Source: Oscillospiraceae bacterium
Lineage (GTDB): Bacteria > Bacillota > Clostridia > Oscillospirales > Ruminococcaceae
Reading direction: 5' to 3'
Length of the DNA stretch: 14,937 nt
NCBI GenBank assembly: GCA_016302655.1
Contig: JAEDNF010000011.1
Location: forward strand, 1-14,937
Below the pieces are notes generated by a model. That model was not told where the DNA came from, searched no databases, and saw only the letters and a list, made by a program, of their open reading frames with translations. The translations under genes and the position numbers were made by a program. Position 1 is the stretch's first letter. Every line of letters starts with the position of its first letter. Positions 1 through 8,051 of this stretch are shown here, in pieces.

Positions 1-1075
1 TGGGGAAGGGAACGAAGCATATCTCATCATCATCCCATTTTAACTTCTGCTTGTAAAGTCTCCAGGTTTCTTCAAATCTCCATGTGCCGTCCTCGAAGAA
101 GAGGGTGTTACCGTTTGCCCACTCATTGTAGTTGGGGTTCCAGTTATTATCAAGGTCTCTGGGGTAACGAAGCTGTTCCTGTGTATTATCGAATGAACGG
201 AGCATATCCATGCACTTTTCAATGTTAGCGTTGCTGAGGTTGCTTACAAGCTTACCGTCAACAAGACCAACAAGAGGAGTACCTGTTGTAGCTACCATGT
301 TGTTTTCGGGGTTGTAACCGTCAAGAGCGTACTTGCCGTTTTCGGGATCGCTGAACTTTCTGCACGCATCCAGGAATGTTGACCATGTCCAGTTGCCGTT
401 CTCGAAAGACTCCCAGGGATCGTCAATGCCTGCTTCTTCAGCAGTGCTCTTTCTGTACCAGAGTAAGCTGTTTACATTGAGATCCATAATGGGACAATAG
501 TTCTTTCCGCCCCAGTTGAACTTATCGATAGAATCCTTATAGGGTGCCCAGTCATCTGTTGAGAAGTCGATTATATCATCGAGAGGCTGGAAAAGATTCT
601 GATATACGCTGTAAGGATAGTTGCCTATCTCAAAGGGGAAGCAGTCAGGCGATTCGTCTGCCTGAACGAGCTTAGCAAGGCTGGTATATCTGTCTGCGTA
701 TGTAGAAATGAAGATATTTACGAATACATTCTCGGCAGGAGTGCTCTCGTAACCTGCGGGGATGTTCTCGGGAGTACCGTACAGCTTCTTGAATACCTCA
801 ACTGCGGGAGAAGCCTCCTGTATCTTCCACCAAGCCATCCACTTTATTTTTGTATCTACCTTGATGTCCTTATAGTCTTCTGATGCGGAAACATTATCAA
901 CTGCGCTGATAACGCCGGCATTTTCTGACATCTGCTTCTCTGTTTCAGCAGAAGAAGCTGTGCTTGAATTTGAAGCATCGCCGCTTGTTGTTGCACTGCC
1001 GGCGCAACCGGTAAATGCCGTAACTGCTGTGATGAGTGCTAAAGCGCCTGCAAAAGCTTTTGTAAACTTTTTCAT
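1..1075 (-). CDS. ABC transporter substrate-binding lipoprotein, C-terminus beyond window
   Basis: This encodes the first 358 residues of an extracellular solute-binding protein (family 1 type, usually for sugars or oligosaccharides), which would sit on the outer face of the membrane and deliver ligand to an ABC importer. The N-terminus has Lys residues 2, 3 and 6, a hydrophobic stretch (about residues 7-22) and a lipobox ending in Thr-Gly-Cys24, followed by a Ser/Thr/Ala-rich linker. The mature part is rich in Trp, Tyr and Asp, as is common in carbohydrate-binding proteins of this family. The start is the ATG at 1073-1075, with AGGAGG five bases upstream. The frame stays open to position 1, so the stop is missing. 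It has its own promoter and is separated from the pyr operon upstream by a terminator. No permease or ATPase gene is visible, and the ligand cannot be told from sequence. The class call is good; the substrate is inferred only by family habit. Confidence 0.88.
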   Translation of the reverse strand, partial: MKKFTKAFAGALALITAVTAFTGCAGSATTSGDASNSSTASSAETEKQMSENAGVISAVDNVSASEDYKDIKVDTKIKWMAWWKIQEASPAVEVFKKLYGTPENIPAGYESTPAENVFVNIFISTYADRYTSLAKLVQADESPDCFPFEIGNYPYSVYQNLFQPLDDIIDFSTDDWAPYKDSIDKFNWGGKNYCPIMDLNVNSLLWYRKSTAEEAGIDDPWESFENGNWTWSTFLDACRKFSDPENGKYALDGYNPENNMVATTGTPLVGLVDGKLVSNLSNANIEKCMDMLRSFDNTQEQLRYPRDLDNNWNPNYNEWANGNTLFFEDGTWRFEETWRLYKQKLKWDDDEICFVPFP

Positions 1076-1096
1076 CTTTACCTCCTGTTAAATATT

Positions 1097-1111
1097 GGCA
1101 TCACTGATGCC
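1097..1111 (-). promoter_or_regulatory. Possible operator: 7-1-7 inverted repeat in the leader of the binding-protein gene
   Basis: The sequence GGCATCA-G-TGATGCC (minus strand) is a perfect 7-base inverted repeat around one central base. It lies about 20 bases downstream of the -10 box and 10 bases upstream of the Shine-Dalgarno sequence. The placement suits a repressor that responds to the transported solute. It could also fold as a five-pair RNA hairpin with a five-base loop. The regulator is unknown. Confidence 0.35.
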
Positions 1112-1131
1112 GCTGATTATTTTTCATGTTT

Positions 1132-1161
1132 ATTATACCAAAATAAACCGTTATCCGTCAA
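1132..1161 (-). promoter_or_regulatory. Promoter of the substrate-binding protein gene
   Basis: On the minus strand the -35 box is TTGACG (1156-1161) and the -10 box is TATAAT (1132-1137), 18 bases apart. A TG one base before the -10 box makes it an extended -10 element. Transcription should start near 1125, giving a leader of about 50 bases. This is a near-consensus housekeeping sigma promoter. Confidence 0.8.
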
Positions 1162-1271
1162 TCTACAATTTGCAATAAATTAAGTTATCCCATTTGGTGA
1201 AATAGCACAATAAATTTGGGTTAATTTAGGTAAATTCCGCTAATTAACATTAATCTCGCATTATATACAGG

Positions 1272-1305
1272 AAAGCCCCGTTCAGATACATCCCAACGGG
1301 GCTTT
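1272..1305 (-). terminator. Intrinsic terminator of the pyr operon
   Basis: On the minus strand, four bases after the pyrD stop codon, AAAGCCCCGTT and AACGGGGCTTT form an 11-base-pair GC-rich stem around a 12-base loop. The tail after the stem is only moderately U-rich (the stem itself ends in TTT, then CCTGTAT), so termination may be less than complete. The position between pyrD and the next promoter supports the call. Confidence 0.75.
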
Positions 1306-1308
1306 TCA

Positions 1309-2229
1309 TCACCACGGCTTTACCGTGCCTACAATATCGCTTATCTTTTCGATTTTGTTTTCCTGTAAGAACTTTTTCATGCCCTCGCATACCTTTATAG
1401 GTGCATAAGGATCGCCGAATATCGCTGTTCCCATCTGTACGGCTGAAGCGCCTGCCATCATCATCTCGATAGCGTCTTCTGCGCTTGCTATGCCGCCCAT
1501 ACCTATTACAGGAATCTTTACTGCGTTAGATACCTGCCATACCATTCTTACAGCAACAGGGAAAACCGCAGGACCCGAAAGACCGCCGACATTGTTATGA
1601 AGGATAGGTCTTCTTGTTCTTATATCTATTCTCATTCCGAGAAGAGTATTTATAAGCGAAACGCTGTCTGCTCCCTCTGCCTCAACTGCCTTTGCTATCT
1701 CGGTTATGTCGGTGACATTGGGAGTGAGCTTTACAATAACGGGCTTCTTTGTAGCATTTCTTACCGCCTTTGTAACGCTTGCCGCACCGCTGCAGGTAAC
1801 GCCCCAGGTAGCGCCGCCCTGTTTTACATTCGGGCAGGAAATATTAAGCTCTATCATATCTACATCGGTAGCGTCAAGTCTTGCGGCTATCTCTGCATAA
1901 TCTTCAACGGTAGCGCCTGCGATATTAGCGATAACCACCGTATCCTGCTTTTTAAGACGGGGGAGATAATAATTAATGAACTTATCAACTCCGGGGTTCT
2001 GAAGTCCTACGGAATTAAGTATTCCGCTGGGTGTCTCCGCTATTCTGGGAGGAATGTTACCGTCTTTTGCCGCTATTGTCGTACCCTTGCAGGAAATTCC
2101 GCCGAGTTCGGACAGCGGATACAAATCGGTATAATCCTCGCCGAAGCCGTAAGCGCCCGAAGCGGCTATTACGGGGTTCTTGAAATGCTTACCGCAGACA
2201 TTTACCGAGATATCTGGTATTACGCTCAT
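1309..2229 (-). CDS. pyrD: Dihydroorotate dehydrogenase, class 1B catalytic subunit
   Basis: This enzyme oxidises dihydroorotate to orotate, the fourth step of UMP synthesis, in the cytoplasm. It is an FMN TIM-barrel protein of 306 residues, the usual size for the PyrDB type. Visible motifs are CKGTT (47-51), NSVGLQNPG (72-80, substrate loop), NISCPNV with Cys132 as the class 1 catalytic base, GGLSGPA (215-221) and GMGGI (243-247) for the FMN phosphate. The pyrK neighbour shows it is the NAD-linked 1B form. The reading frame can be extended 33 residues upstream, but the extension runs through pyrK. The start chosen is the ATG at 2227-2229, which has GAGGAGG upstream, overlaps the pyrK stop as ATGA and gives the family N-terminus. 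This coupling fits equal production of the two subunits. It is the last gene of the operon. Confidence 0.97.
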   Translation of the reverse strand: MSVIPDISVNVCGKHFKNPVIAASGAYGFGEDYTDLYPLSELGGISCKGTTIAAKDGNIPPRIAETPSGILNSVGLQNPGVDKFINYYLPRLKKQDTVVIANIAGATVEDYAEIAARLDATDVDMIELNISCPNVKQGGATWGVTCSGAASVTKAVRNATKKPVIVKLTPNVTDITEIAKAVEAEGADSVSLINTLLGMRIDIRTRRPILHNNVGGLSGPAVFPVAVRMVWQVSNAVKIPVIGMGGIASAEDAIEMMMAGASAVQMGTAIFGDPYAPIKVCEGMKKFLQENKIEKISDIVGTVKPW

Positions 2230-2999
2230 AACACTACCTCCTCGCCGCTGAACACAGGGCCGTCCTTGCAGACTCTCAGCACCTGCTCCTTGCCGTCTCT
2301 TACTACCGTGCAGGCGCATACAACGCAAGCGCCGACGCCGCAGCCCATACGCTGTTCAAGAGAAACTTCGGAATATACTCCCGCATCTTTTGCCGCAGCT
2401 ACAACAGCCTTAAGCATAGGTGTGGGACCGCAGGCATAAACAGCGGCTACGCCGCCTTTTGCAAGCTCATCGGCAAGCGGCTGTGCTATAGTTCCGCCGA
2501 CTCCCGTACTTCCGTCATCTGTGCATACTATCACTTTTGCTCCCGATAAGGCGTAATCCTTGTCAAGTATCACCTTGTCAAAGCTCCTGAAACCGAGTAT
2601 AGCCGTACAGTTTTCACCGTACATATTTGCTATGTCAAGAAGCGGCGGCGTTCCTATTCCTCCGCCGACTACTATTACTCTTCCGTCCTTCTTTGCAGGA
2701 ACGGTAAAGCCGTTTCCGAGGGGAGCTATAATATCCATAAGATCTCCCCGGTTAAGCTCGGATATCTTATCCGTACCCTTGCCTCTTACTTCAAAAACAA
2801 GCCTTATCGTGCCGTTTTCCTTGTCGATACTGCATATTGATATAGGTCTGCGAAGCGTATAGCCCTCTGCTTTGATCTGCACGAACTGTCCTACAGACGC
2901 CGCATTTGCAACCTCGGGGCACTTAAGAGTGAAAGAGTAAATGCCACCTGCAAGTGCCTTCTTCTCAACTATAGGATAGGAGCTGCAATAAAAACTCAT
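2226..2999 (-). CDS. pyrK: Dihydroorotate dehydrogenase electron transfer subunit
   Basis: This FAD and [2Fe-2S] protein of 257 residues passes electrons from the PyrD FMN to NAD+. Its domains in order are an FAD-binding beta barrel with RRPISI (50-55), an NAD/FAD nucleotide-binding domain with GGGIGTPPL (112-120) and YACGPTPML (188-196), and a C-terminal iron-sulfur cluster motif with Cys220, Cys225, Cys228 and Cys244. The C-x4-C-x2-C-x15-C spacing is that of PyrK. The start is the ATG at 2997-2999 with AGGAG upstream. Its last codons contain the Shine-Dalgarno sequence for pyrD, and the two genes overlap by four bases. It follows the unknown membrane protein gene after 46 bases. The two subunits are expected to form a heterotetramer, as known for the Lactococcus enzyme. 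Confidence 0.96.
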   Translation of the reverse strand: MSFYCSSYPIVEKKALAGGIYSFTLKCPEVANAASVGQFVQIKAEGYTLRRPISICSIDKENGTIRLVFEVRGKGTDKISELNRGDLMDIIAPLGNGFTVPAKKDGRVIVVGGGIGTPPLLDIANMYGENCTAILGFRSFDKVILDKDYALSGAKVIVCTDDGSTGVGGTIAQPLADELAKGGVAAVYACGPTPMLKAVVAAAKDAGVYSEVSLEQRMGCGVGACVVCACTVVRDGKEQVLRVCKDGPVFSGEEVVL

Positions 3000-3045
3000 A
3001 TTTTTTCTCCTTTTGCATAAAATACCGCCTATACGGCACCGAATT

Positions 3046-3687
3046 TCAGCTTCTCATTATCGTATCATCATCTTTTACTATTCTGACCTTTGCTTCTGCC
3101 TTTTCTTCATCAAGGCTCTTTGCGGCGTACTTTTTATAAGCCGTATGTTCGTCAGCCTTATGTTCTGGCGATTTTGCCTTTTCTATAGGCTTTGTTACTT
3201 CTTTCAGCCTGTTTCTCATCAAGTAAATAACCAGCGCACCGACAATGACATCAAGCAGAGTCTGTAAAGAAAACCACGATACGCTGTCATACAGCAGATT
3301 GCTCTGTGTGATGTAGGTATAATCCCAGACAGCAAGCAGTGCAAGTATCCTCAGCAGGCTGTTTGTTATCATAAGGTTGTCATAGTACTTCTGAGCGTTA
3401 TCCTGCGTTATCACAAATGTCCTCGACTTGTGCGGAATAAACATATACACAACCGAAAATACAGCAACGCAAAGCCCTATAAAAGGCACAATGCCTCCCA
3501 GTATCCATTTGTCCGCAGGTACACCATCCGGATAGATATTATTAATTATCGGATCGGGATGGATGTATTTATCATAATAAGCATAAGTCGTCTGATAGAT
3601 AAGAAAAACCATCATAAGACCGAAAGCGTCTATAAATCCCCTCAATATTGTGTAATTGAAATTAACTTTATATTCGCCTGTCTTCAA
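3046..3687 (-). CDS. Unknown membrane protein encoded inside the pyr operon
   Basis: I do not recognise this protein of 213 residues. Hydrophobic segments at about 14-34, 62-84, 105-125 and 139-157 suggest four membrane helices. They are followed by a highly charged tail of about 55 residues rich in Lys, Glu and Asp, probably cytoplasmic. A Tyr/Asp/Pro-rich stretch lies between the first two helices (about 35-60). No catalytic motif is visible. The start is a TTG at 3685-3687 with GAGGTG five bases upstream; no in-frame ATG lies between the carB stop and this codon. It begins 12 bases after carB and ends 46 bases before pyrK, so it must be co-transcribed with the pathway. It does not look like a UraA or NCS2 uracil permease, which are much larger with many more helices. 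A role in pyrimidine metabolism is only inferred from position. Confidence 0.75.
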   Translation of the reverse strand: MKTGEYKVNFNYTILRGFIDAFGLMMVFLIYQTTYAYYDKYIHPDPIINNIYPDGVPADKWILGGIVPFIGLCVAVFSVVYMFIPHKSRTFVITQDNAQKYYDNLMITNSLLRILALLAVWDYTYITQSNLLYDSVSWFSLQTLLDVIVGALVIYLMRNRLKEVTKPIEKAKSPEHKADEHTAYKKYAAKSLDEEKAEAKVRIVKDDDTIMRS

Positions 3688-3699
3688 GTCAGCACCTCA

Positions 3700-6600
3700 T
3701 TATATCTTTGTAATATCTACCATTTCAAGATCGTCTACCGTCTTGTCCATAGCAATACACTTTACAAGAGCGTTTGCCGTATCGACAGAAGTAAGACAAG
3801 CTATAGAACGCTCAACGGATTTACGGCGTATCTTTACGCTGTCAAGAGCAGGCTTTCTGCCCGTCTCGGATGTTGAAACAACATAGTTTATCTTGCCGCT
3901 TTCAAGAAGGCTGATTACATTCGGCTCCTTATCCTCATGGATACGATAGGTAAAGTTTGTTGCTATCATATTGCGGTTGAGCATTGAGGCTGTGCCGCTT
4001 GTTGCATACAGCTCAAAGCCGAGCTTCTCGAATTTTTCCGCAAGCGGTATTATCTCGGGCTTGTCCGAATTCTTGACAGAGAACATTACTCCGCCCTTCT
4101 TGAACATCTTGAAGCCTGCCGCCATAAGTCCCTTGTAGAGCGCCTCTTCAAAGGTTCTTGCGATACCGAGAGCTTCACCCGTTGACTTCATCTCGGGGCC
4201 GAGCTGGGTATCAACATCGTGCAGCTTTTCAAAGCTGAATACCGGCACCTTAACCGCTACATAGTCACCAACGGGATAAAGTCCGCTCTTGAAGCCCTGT
4301 TCTTTCAGCGACTCGCCGAGCATTATCTTCGTGGCGATATCTACCATCTGTACGCCTGTTACCTTGCTTATATAAGGAACGGTTCTTGACGATCTCGGGT
4401 TTACCTCGATAACATATACTTCGTTGTTATAAACGACATACTGTATGTTTACAAGACCTATTACATTAAGCGCTTTTGCAAGACGCTCTGTATATGTTAT
4501 TATCGTATTCTTTATCTTTTCCGAAAGCGTCTGGCAGGGATATACCGATATACTGTCTCCCGAGTGTACGCCTGCACGCTCGATATGCTCCATAATACCG
4601 GGGATAAGGAAGTCTGTACCGTCGCATATAGCATCGACCTCGACCTCTGTACCCATAAGGTACTTATCTATCAGAACGGGGTTTTCAAGCTCTGTTGCTG
4701 TGATGATAGTCATATACTCGGTAACATCGCTGTCACAGTGAGCTATTATCATATTCTGACCGCCGAGTACATACGAAGGACGGAGCAGTACGGGATAACC
4801 CAGCTCCTCTGCCGCCCTCAGCGCCTCTTCGGTAGTGAATACCGTATGTCCCTGAGGTCTCGGTATTTCGCACTTTTCAAGCAGTTCGTCAAACTTCTCT
4901 CTGTCCTCTGCGTCATCAATGCTCTCTGCAGATGTACCGAGAATGTTAACGCCGATTTCCTGCAGATGCTTTGTCAGCTTGATCGCTGTCTGTCCGCCGA
5001 ACTGTACAACAACGCCGTACGGCTTTTCGGTCGCTATAAGAGAATCGACATCTTCAAATGTAAGGGGATCGAAGTAAAGTCTGTCGCCTGTGTCAAAGTC
5101 GGTCGATACGGTTTCGGGATTGTTGTTGCATATAATTGCCTCATATCCCATCTCCTTAAGCGCCCATACGCAGTGAACCGAGCAGTAGTCGAACTCTATA
5201 CCCTGTCCTATTCTGATAGGGCCCGAGCCGAATACTATTATCTTCTTTTTATCTGTGGGGTGCTGTTCTATAAATTCGGCAGCCTCGTTTTCTTCGTCAA
5301 ATGTGCTGTAGAAATAAGGCGTTTCGGCAGAGAACTCAGCGGCACAGGTATCAACCATCTTATATACCGCATGGCGTGTCTTTATGCCCTTTTCGCAAAG
5401 CTTCTGTCCTGACAGTCTCTCGATAGTCTTATCAAGATAGCTGTACTTCTTTGCCGCATCGTATTTTTCCTGCGTCAGCTCGCCGTCCTCAAGCCACAGT
5501 TCAAGCTGTGCAAGGTTCTTAAGCTTTTCGACAAACCACTTGTCTATCGTAGTGATATCGCAGATCTCCTTTACGGAGAAGCCTCTTCTGAGCGCCTCAA
5601 ACACGCAGAACGAACGGTCAACATCGACATCGTGCAGTTTTGCTCTTACTTCATCATCGGTAAGAGTGATAAAGGTCTTTTTACGCATGGTATCCATGCC
5701 GAGCTCTATTGAGCGCACAGCCTTCATCATAGCTTCTTCAAAGCTCGTGCCTATAGCCATTATCTCGCCGGTAGCCTTCATCTGAGTACCCAGCGTCTTC
5801 TTGGCATAAACGAACTTATCAAAAGGCCACTTGGGGAACTTGACTACAACATAGTCGAGCGCAGGCTCAAAGCAGGCATAAGTCTTACCTGTAACCTGGT
5901 TTACTATCTCGTCAAGAGAATAACCTATTGCTATCTTTGTTGCAACCTTAGCGATAGGATAGCCCGTTGCCTTTGACGCAAGCGCAGACGAGCGTGAAAC
6001 TCTGGGGTTAACTTCAATTACCGAATACTCAAAGCTGTCGGGTTTGAGTGCAAACTGACAGTTACAGCCGCCCTCTACCTTGAGTGCCTGGATAATATTC
6101 AGCGCCGCTGTACGAAGCATCTGATATTCCTTATCGGCAAGAGTAACCGCAGGTGCTATTACTATACTGTCGCCGGTATGAACGCCGACAGGATCGAAGT
6201 TTTCCATTGAGCAGACGGTAATAACATTACCCTTTGCGTCACGGATAACCTCGAACTCGATCTCCTTCCAGCCGGATATGCACTTTTCAACAAGTATCTG
6301 TGTGATAGGCGAAAGGCGAAGTCCGTTTGTTGCTATCTCGTGAAGCTCTTCGGGGTTGTTTGCGATACCGCCGCCTGTACCGCCCAGCGTGAATGCGGGA
6401 CGAACGATAACGGGATATTCGATAACCTTAGCAAACTCCATTGCGTCTTCAACGGTTTCAACGACCTTTGAAGGGATACACGGCTCGCCGATAGACTCCA
6501 TAGTATCCTTGAACGCCTGTCTGTCCTCAGCCTTGTGGATAGTTTCGGGATTTGCACCGAGCAGTTTTACATTGTTCTCGGCAAGGAAGCCCTCTTCCGC

Positions 6601-6906
6601 TAGCTGCATGGAAAGAGTAAGTCCCGTCTGACCGCCCAGGGTAGAAAGAATGCTGTCGGGCTTTTCTATCTTAATTATCTTCTTTACAACATCAAGAGTA
6701 AGCGGCTCGATGTATATCTTGTCCGCCATATGCTTGTCCGTCATAATTGTTGCAGGGTTTGAATTTATAAGAACTACCTCAAGTCCCTCCGCCTTAAGCG
6801 CACGGCAAGCCTGAGTACCTGCATAGTCAAATTCGGCTGCCTGTCCGATCACTATAGGACCTGAGCCGATAACCAGAACCTTTTTTATATCACTTCTTAA
6901 CGGCAT
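3700..6906 (-). CDS. carB: Carbamoyl-phosphate synthase large subunit
   Basis: This 1068-residue enzyme uses bicarbonate, two ATP and ammonia from CarA to make carbamoyl phosphate for pyrimidine and arginine synthesis. It has the duplicated architecture of the family: a first ATP-grasp half (about 1-400, with RPAFTLGGTGGG at 169-180 and EVNPRVSRS at 298-306), an oligomerisation segment (about 400-550), a second ATP-grasp half (about 555-930, with RPSYVLGGQ at 709-717 and EVNPRSSR at 834-841) and a C-terminal methylglyoxal-synthase-like regulatory domain (about 936-1068). Arg129, Arg169 and Glu215 match the E. coli active-site positions. Lys993 in the regulatory domain matches the E. coli UMP-site lysine, but the segment at 1009-1016 has Ser where E. 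coli has Asn1015. The length is normal. The start overlaps the end of carA by ten bases, suggesting coupled translation. Confidence 0.98.
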   Translation of the reverse strand: MPLRSDIKKVLVIGSGPIVIGQAAEFDYAGTQACRALKAEGLEVVLINSNPATIMTDKHMADKIYIEPLTLDVVKKIIKIEKPDSILSTLGGQTGLTLSMQLAEEGFLAENNVKLLGANPETIHKAEDRQAFKDTMESIGEPCIPSKVVETVEDAMEFAKVIEYPVIVRPAFTLGGTGGGIANNPEELHEIATNGLRLSPITQILVEKCISGWKEIEFEVIRDAKGNVITVCSMENFDPVGVHTGDSIVIAPAVTLADKEYQMLRTAALNIIQALKVEGGCNCQFALKPDSFEYSVIEVNPRVSRSSALASKATGYPIAKVATKIAIGYSLDEIVNQVTGKTYACFEPALDYVVVKFPKWPFDKFVYAKKTLGTQMKATGEIMAIGTSFEEAMMKAVRSIELGMDTMRKKTFITLTDDEVRAKLHDVDVDRSFCVFEALRRGFSVKEICDITTIDKWFVEKLKNLAQLELWLEDGELTQEKYDAAKKYSYLDKTIERLSGQKLCEKGIKTRHAVYKMVDTCAAEFSAETPYFYSTFDEENEAAEFIEQHPTDKKKIIVFGSGPIRIGQGIEFDYCSVHCVWALKEMGYEAIICNNNPETVSTDFDTGDRLYFDPLTFEDVDSLIATEKPYGVVVQFGGQTAIKLTKHLQEIGVNILGTSAESIDDAEDREKFDELLEKCEIPRPQGHTVFTTEEALRAAEELGYPVLLRPSYVLGGQNMIIAHCDSDVTEYMTIITATELENPVLIDKYLMGTEVEVDAICDGTDFLIPGIMEHIERAGVHSGDSISVYPCQTLSEKIKNTIITYTERLAKALNVIGLVNIQYVVYNNEVYVIEVNPRSSRTVPYISKVTGVQMVDIATKIMLGESLKEQGFKSGLYPVGDYVAVKVPVFSFEKLHDVDTQLGPEMKSTGEALGIARTFEEALYKGLMAAGFKMFKKGGVMFSVKNSDKPEIIPLAEKFEKLGFELYATSGTASMLNRNMIATNFTYRIHEDKEPNVISLLESGKINYVVSTSETGRKPALDSVKIRRKSVERSIACLTSVDTANALVKCIAMDKTVDDLEMVDITKI

Positions 6907-8015
6907 TTCTTGTTCTCCTCCATAAGACTGATAAATTTATCGAACAGATAAGCGGTATCGTGCGGTCCGCCGCAAGCCTCGGGGTGAAACTGTACGGTAA
7001 ATGCCGGTGCATTTGTATACTGTACGCCCTCGCAGGTCTTATCGTTGCCGTTTATGTGACTTACTTTACCTGCGCTCTCGGGCAGGCTGTCGCTTACGAC
7101 AGCGTAACCATGATTCTGCGAGGTAATGAATGTCCTGTCTATCGTAATATCGGTTACGGGCTGATTTCCGCCTCTGTGTCCGTATTTCAGCTTTACGGTG
7201 GTCGCACCGTTTGCAAGTGCAAGCAGCTGATGTCCCAGACAGATTCCGAAGGTGGGTATCTTATGAGGTATAAGCTCTTTCAGCGTATTTATAGATACCG
7301 TGTTGTCCTGAGGATCACCCGGTCCGTTTGAAAGCATAATGCCGTCGGGAGCAAACTTAAGTATCTCTTCTGCGCTTGTATCATAAGGGAATACCGTGAC
7401 ATCACATCCACGCTTTACAAGCTCCCGTCTTATGTTGAATTTATATCCGTAGTCCATTAGAGCAACCTTATACTTGCCGCTTTCGGACTTGAAACTCTCA
7501 GGCTGTTTTACGCTAACCTTAGGTACTACAGAACCTACGGTGTAATTTGCGATTTTCTCCGACGCCTGCGCCATAAACTCTTCGGTAGGCTCGCTTGTCG
7601 TTATCATACCGTTCATAACGCCTGTTTCACGGATAATTCTCGTAAGTCTTCTTGTGTCTATTCCGAACAGACCGATTATATTATGCTTTTTGAGGAAAGT
7701 GTCAATATCTCCTTCGCAACGGAAGTTTGAAGGTGCTTCGCAGTATTCACGCACGATATAACCGCTGACTACGCTCGTCTTCGATTCGTAATCCTCATCG
7801 TTTACGCCGTAGTTTCCAATGAGAGGGAATGTCTGAGTAACTATCTGTCCGCAATAGCTGGGATCGGTGAGTGTTTCCTCATAGCCTGTCATAGCTGTTG
7901 TAAAGACTATCTCTCCTATGACCTCGCCTTCACATCCGAAGCTTCTGCCTTTGAACACAGTACCATCTGCAAGTATCAGATATGCCGTCTTTGCCGAAGC
8001 TGCCTTTAAGTCCAT
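6897..8015 (-). CDS. carA: Carbamoyl-phosphate synthase small (glutaminase) subunit
   Basis: This 372-residue subunit hydrolyses glutamine and channels ammonia to CarB. The N-terminal half is the CarA-specific domain (with GYEETLTDPSY at 44-54 and FGIDTRRLTR at 117-126). The C-terminal half is a class I glutamine amidotransferase with SNGPGDP (229-235), the nucleophile Cys259 in FGICLGHQ, and His344 and Glu346 in FHPEA. All three catalytic residues are present. The start is the ATG at 8013-8015 with AAAGGA about nine bases upstream. The gene lies 36 bases or slightly more after pyrF and overlaps carB by ten bases. Its place in a pyrimidine operon suggests this synthase is controlled mainly by pyrimidine supply, although arginine synthesis may draw on it too. 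Confidence 0.97.
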   Translation of the reverse strand: MDLKAASAKTAYLILADGTVFKGRSFGCEGEVIGEIVFTTAMTGYEETLTDPSYCGQIVTQTFPLIGNYGVNDEDYESKTSVVSGYIVREYCEAPSNFRCEGDIDTFLKKHNIIGLFGIDTRRLTRIIRETGVMNGMITTSEPTEEFMAQASEKIANYTVGSVVPKVSVKQPESFKSESGKYKVALMDYGYKFNIRRELVKRGCDVTVFPYDTSAEEILKFAPDGIMLSNGPGDPQDNTVSINTLKELIPHKIPTFGICLGHQLLALANGATTVKLKYGHRGGNQPVTDITIDRTFITSQNHGYAVVSDSLPESAGKVSHINGNDKTCEGVQYTNAPAFTVQFHPEACGGPHDTAYLFDKFISLMEENKKCR

Positions 8016-8051
8016 TTCTATCGTTCCTTTCTTTTACGGATTTTCTCTATC

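Noticed and set aside
2230..2328. Possible 33-residue N-terminal extension of PyrD
   Set aside because: It lies wholly inside pyrK's iron-sulfur region in another frame and its residues (Arg- and Gly-rich) do not resemble PyrD. The ATG overlapping the pyrK stop has a strong ribosome-binding site.
1597..2439. Long plus-strand open frame of 280 codons opposite pyrD and pyrK
   Set aside because: It is antisense to two certain genes, has a Cys- and Ser-rich composition without any known domain, and has no ribosome-binding site or promoter. It is a shadow of the codon pattern on the other strand. The same applies to the other plus-strand frames, including 4564-5412 and 11082-12035.
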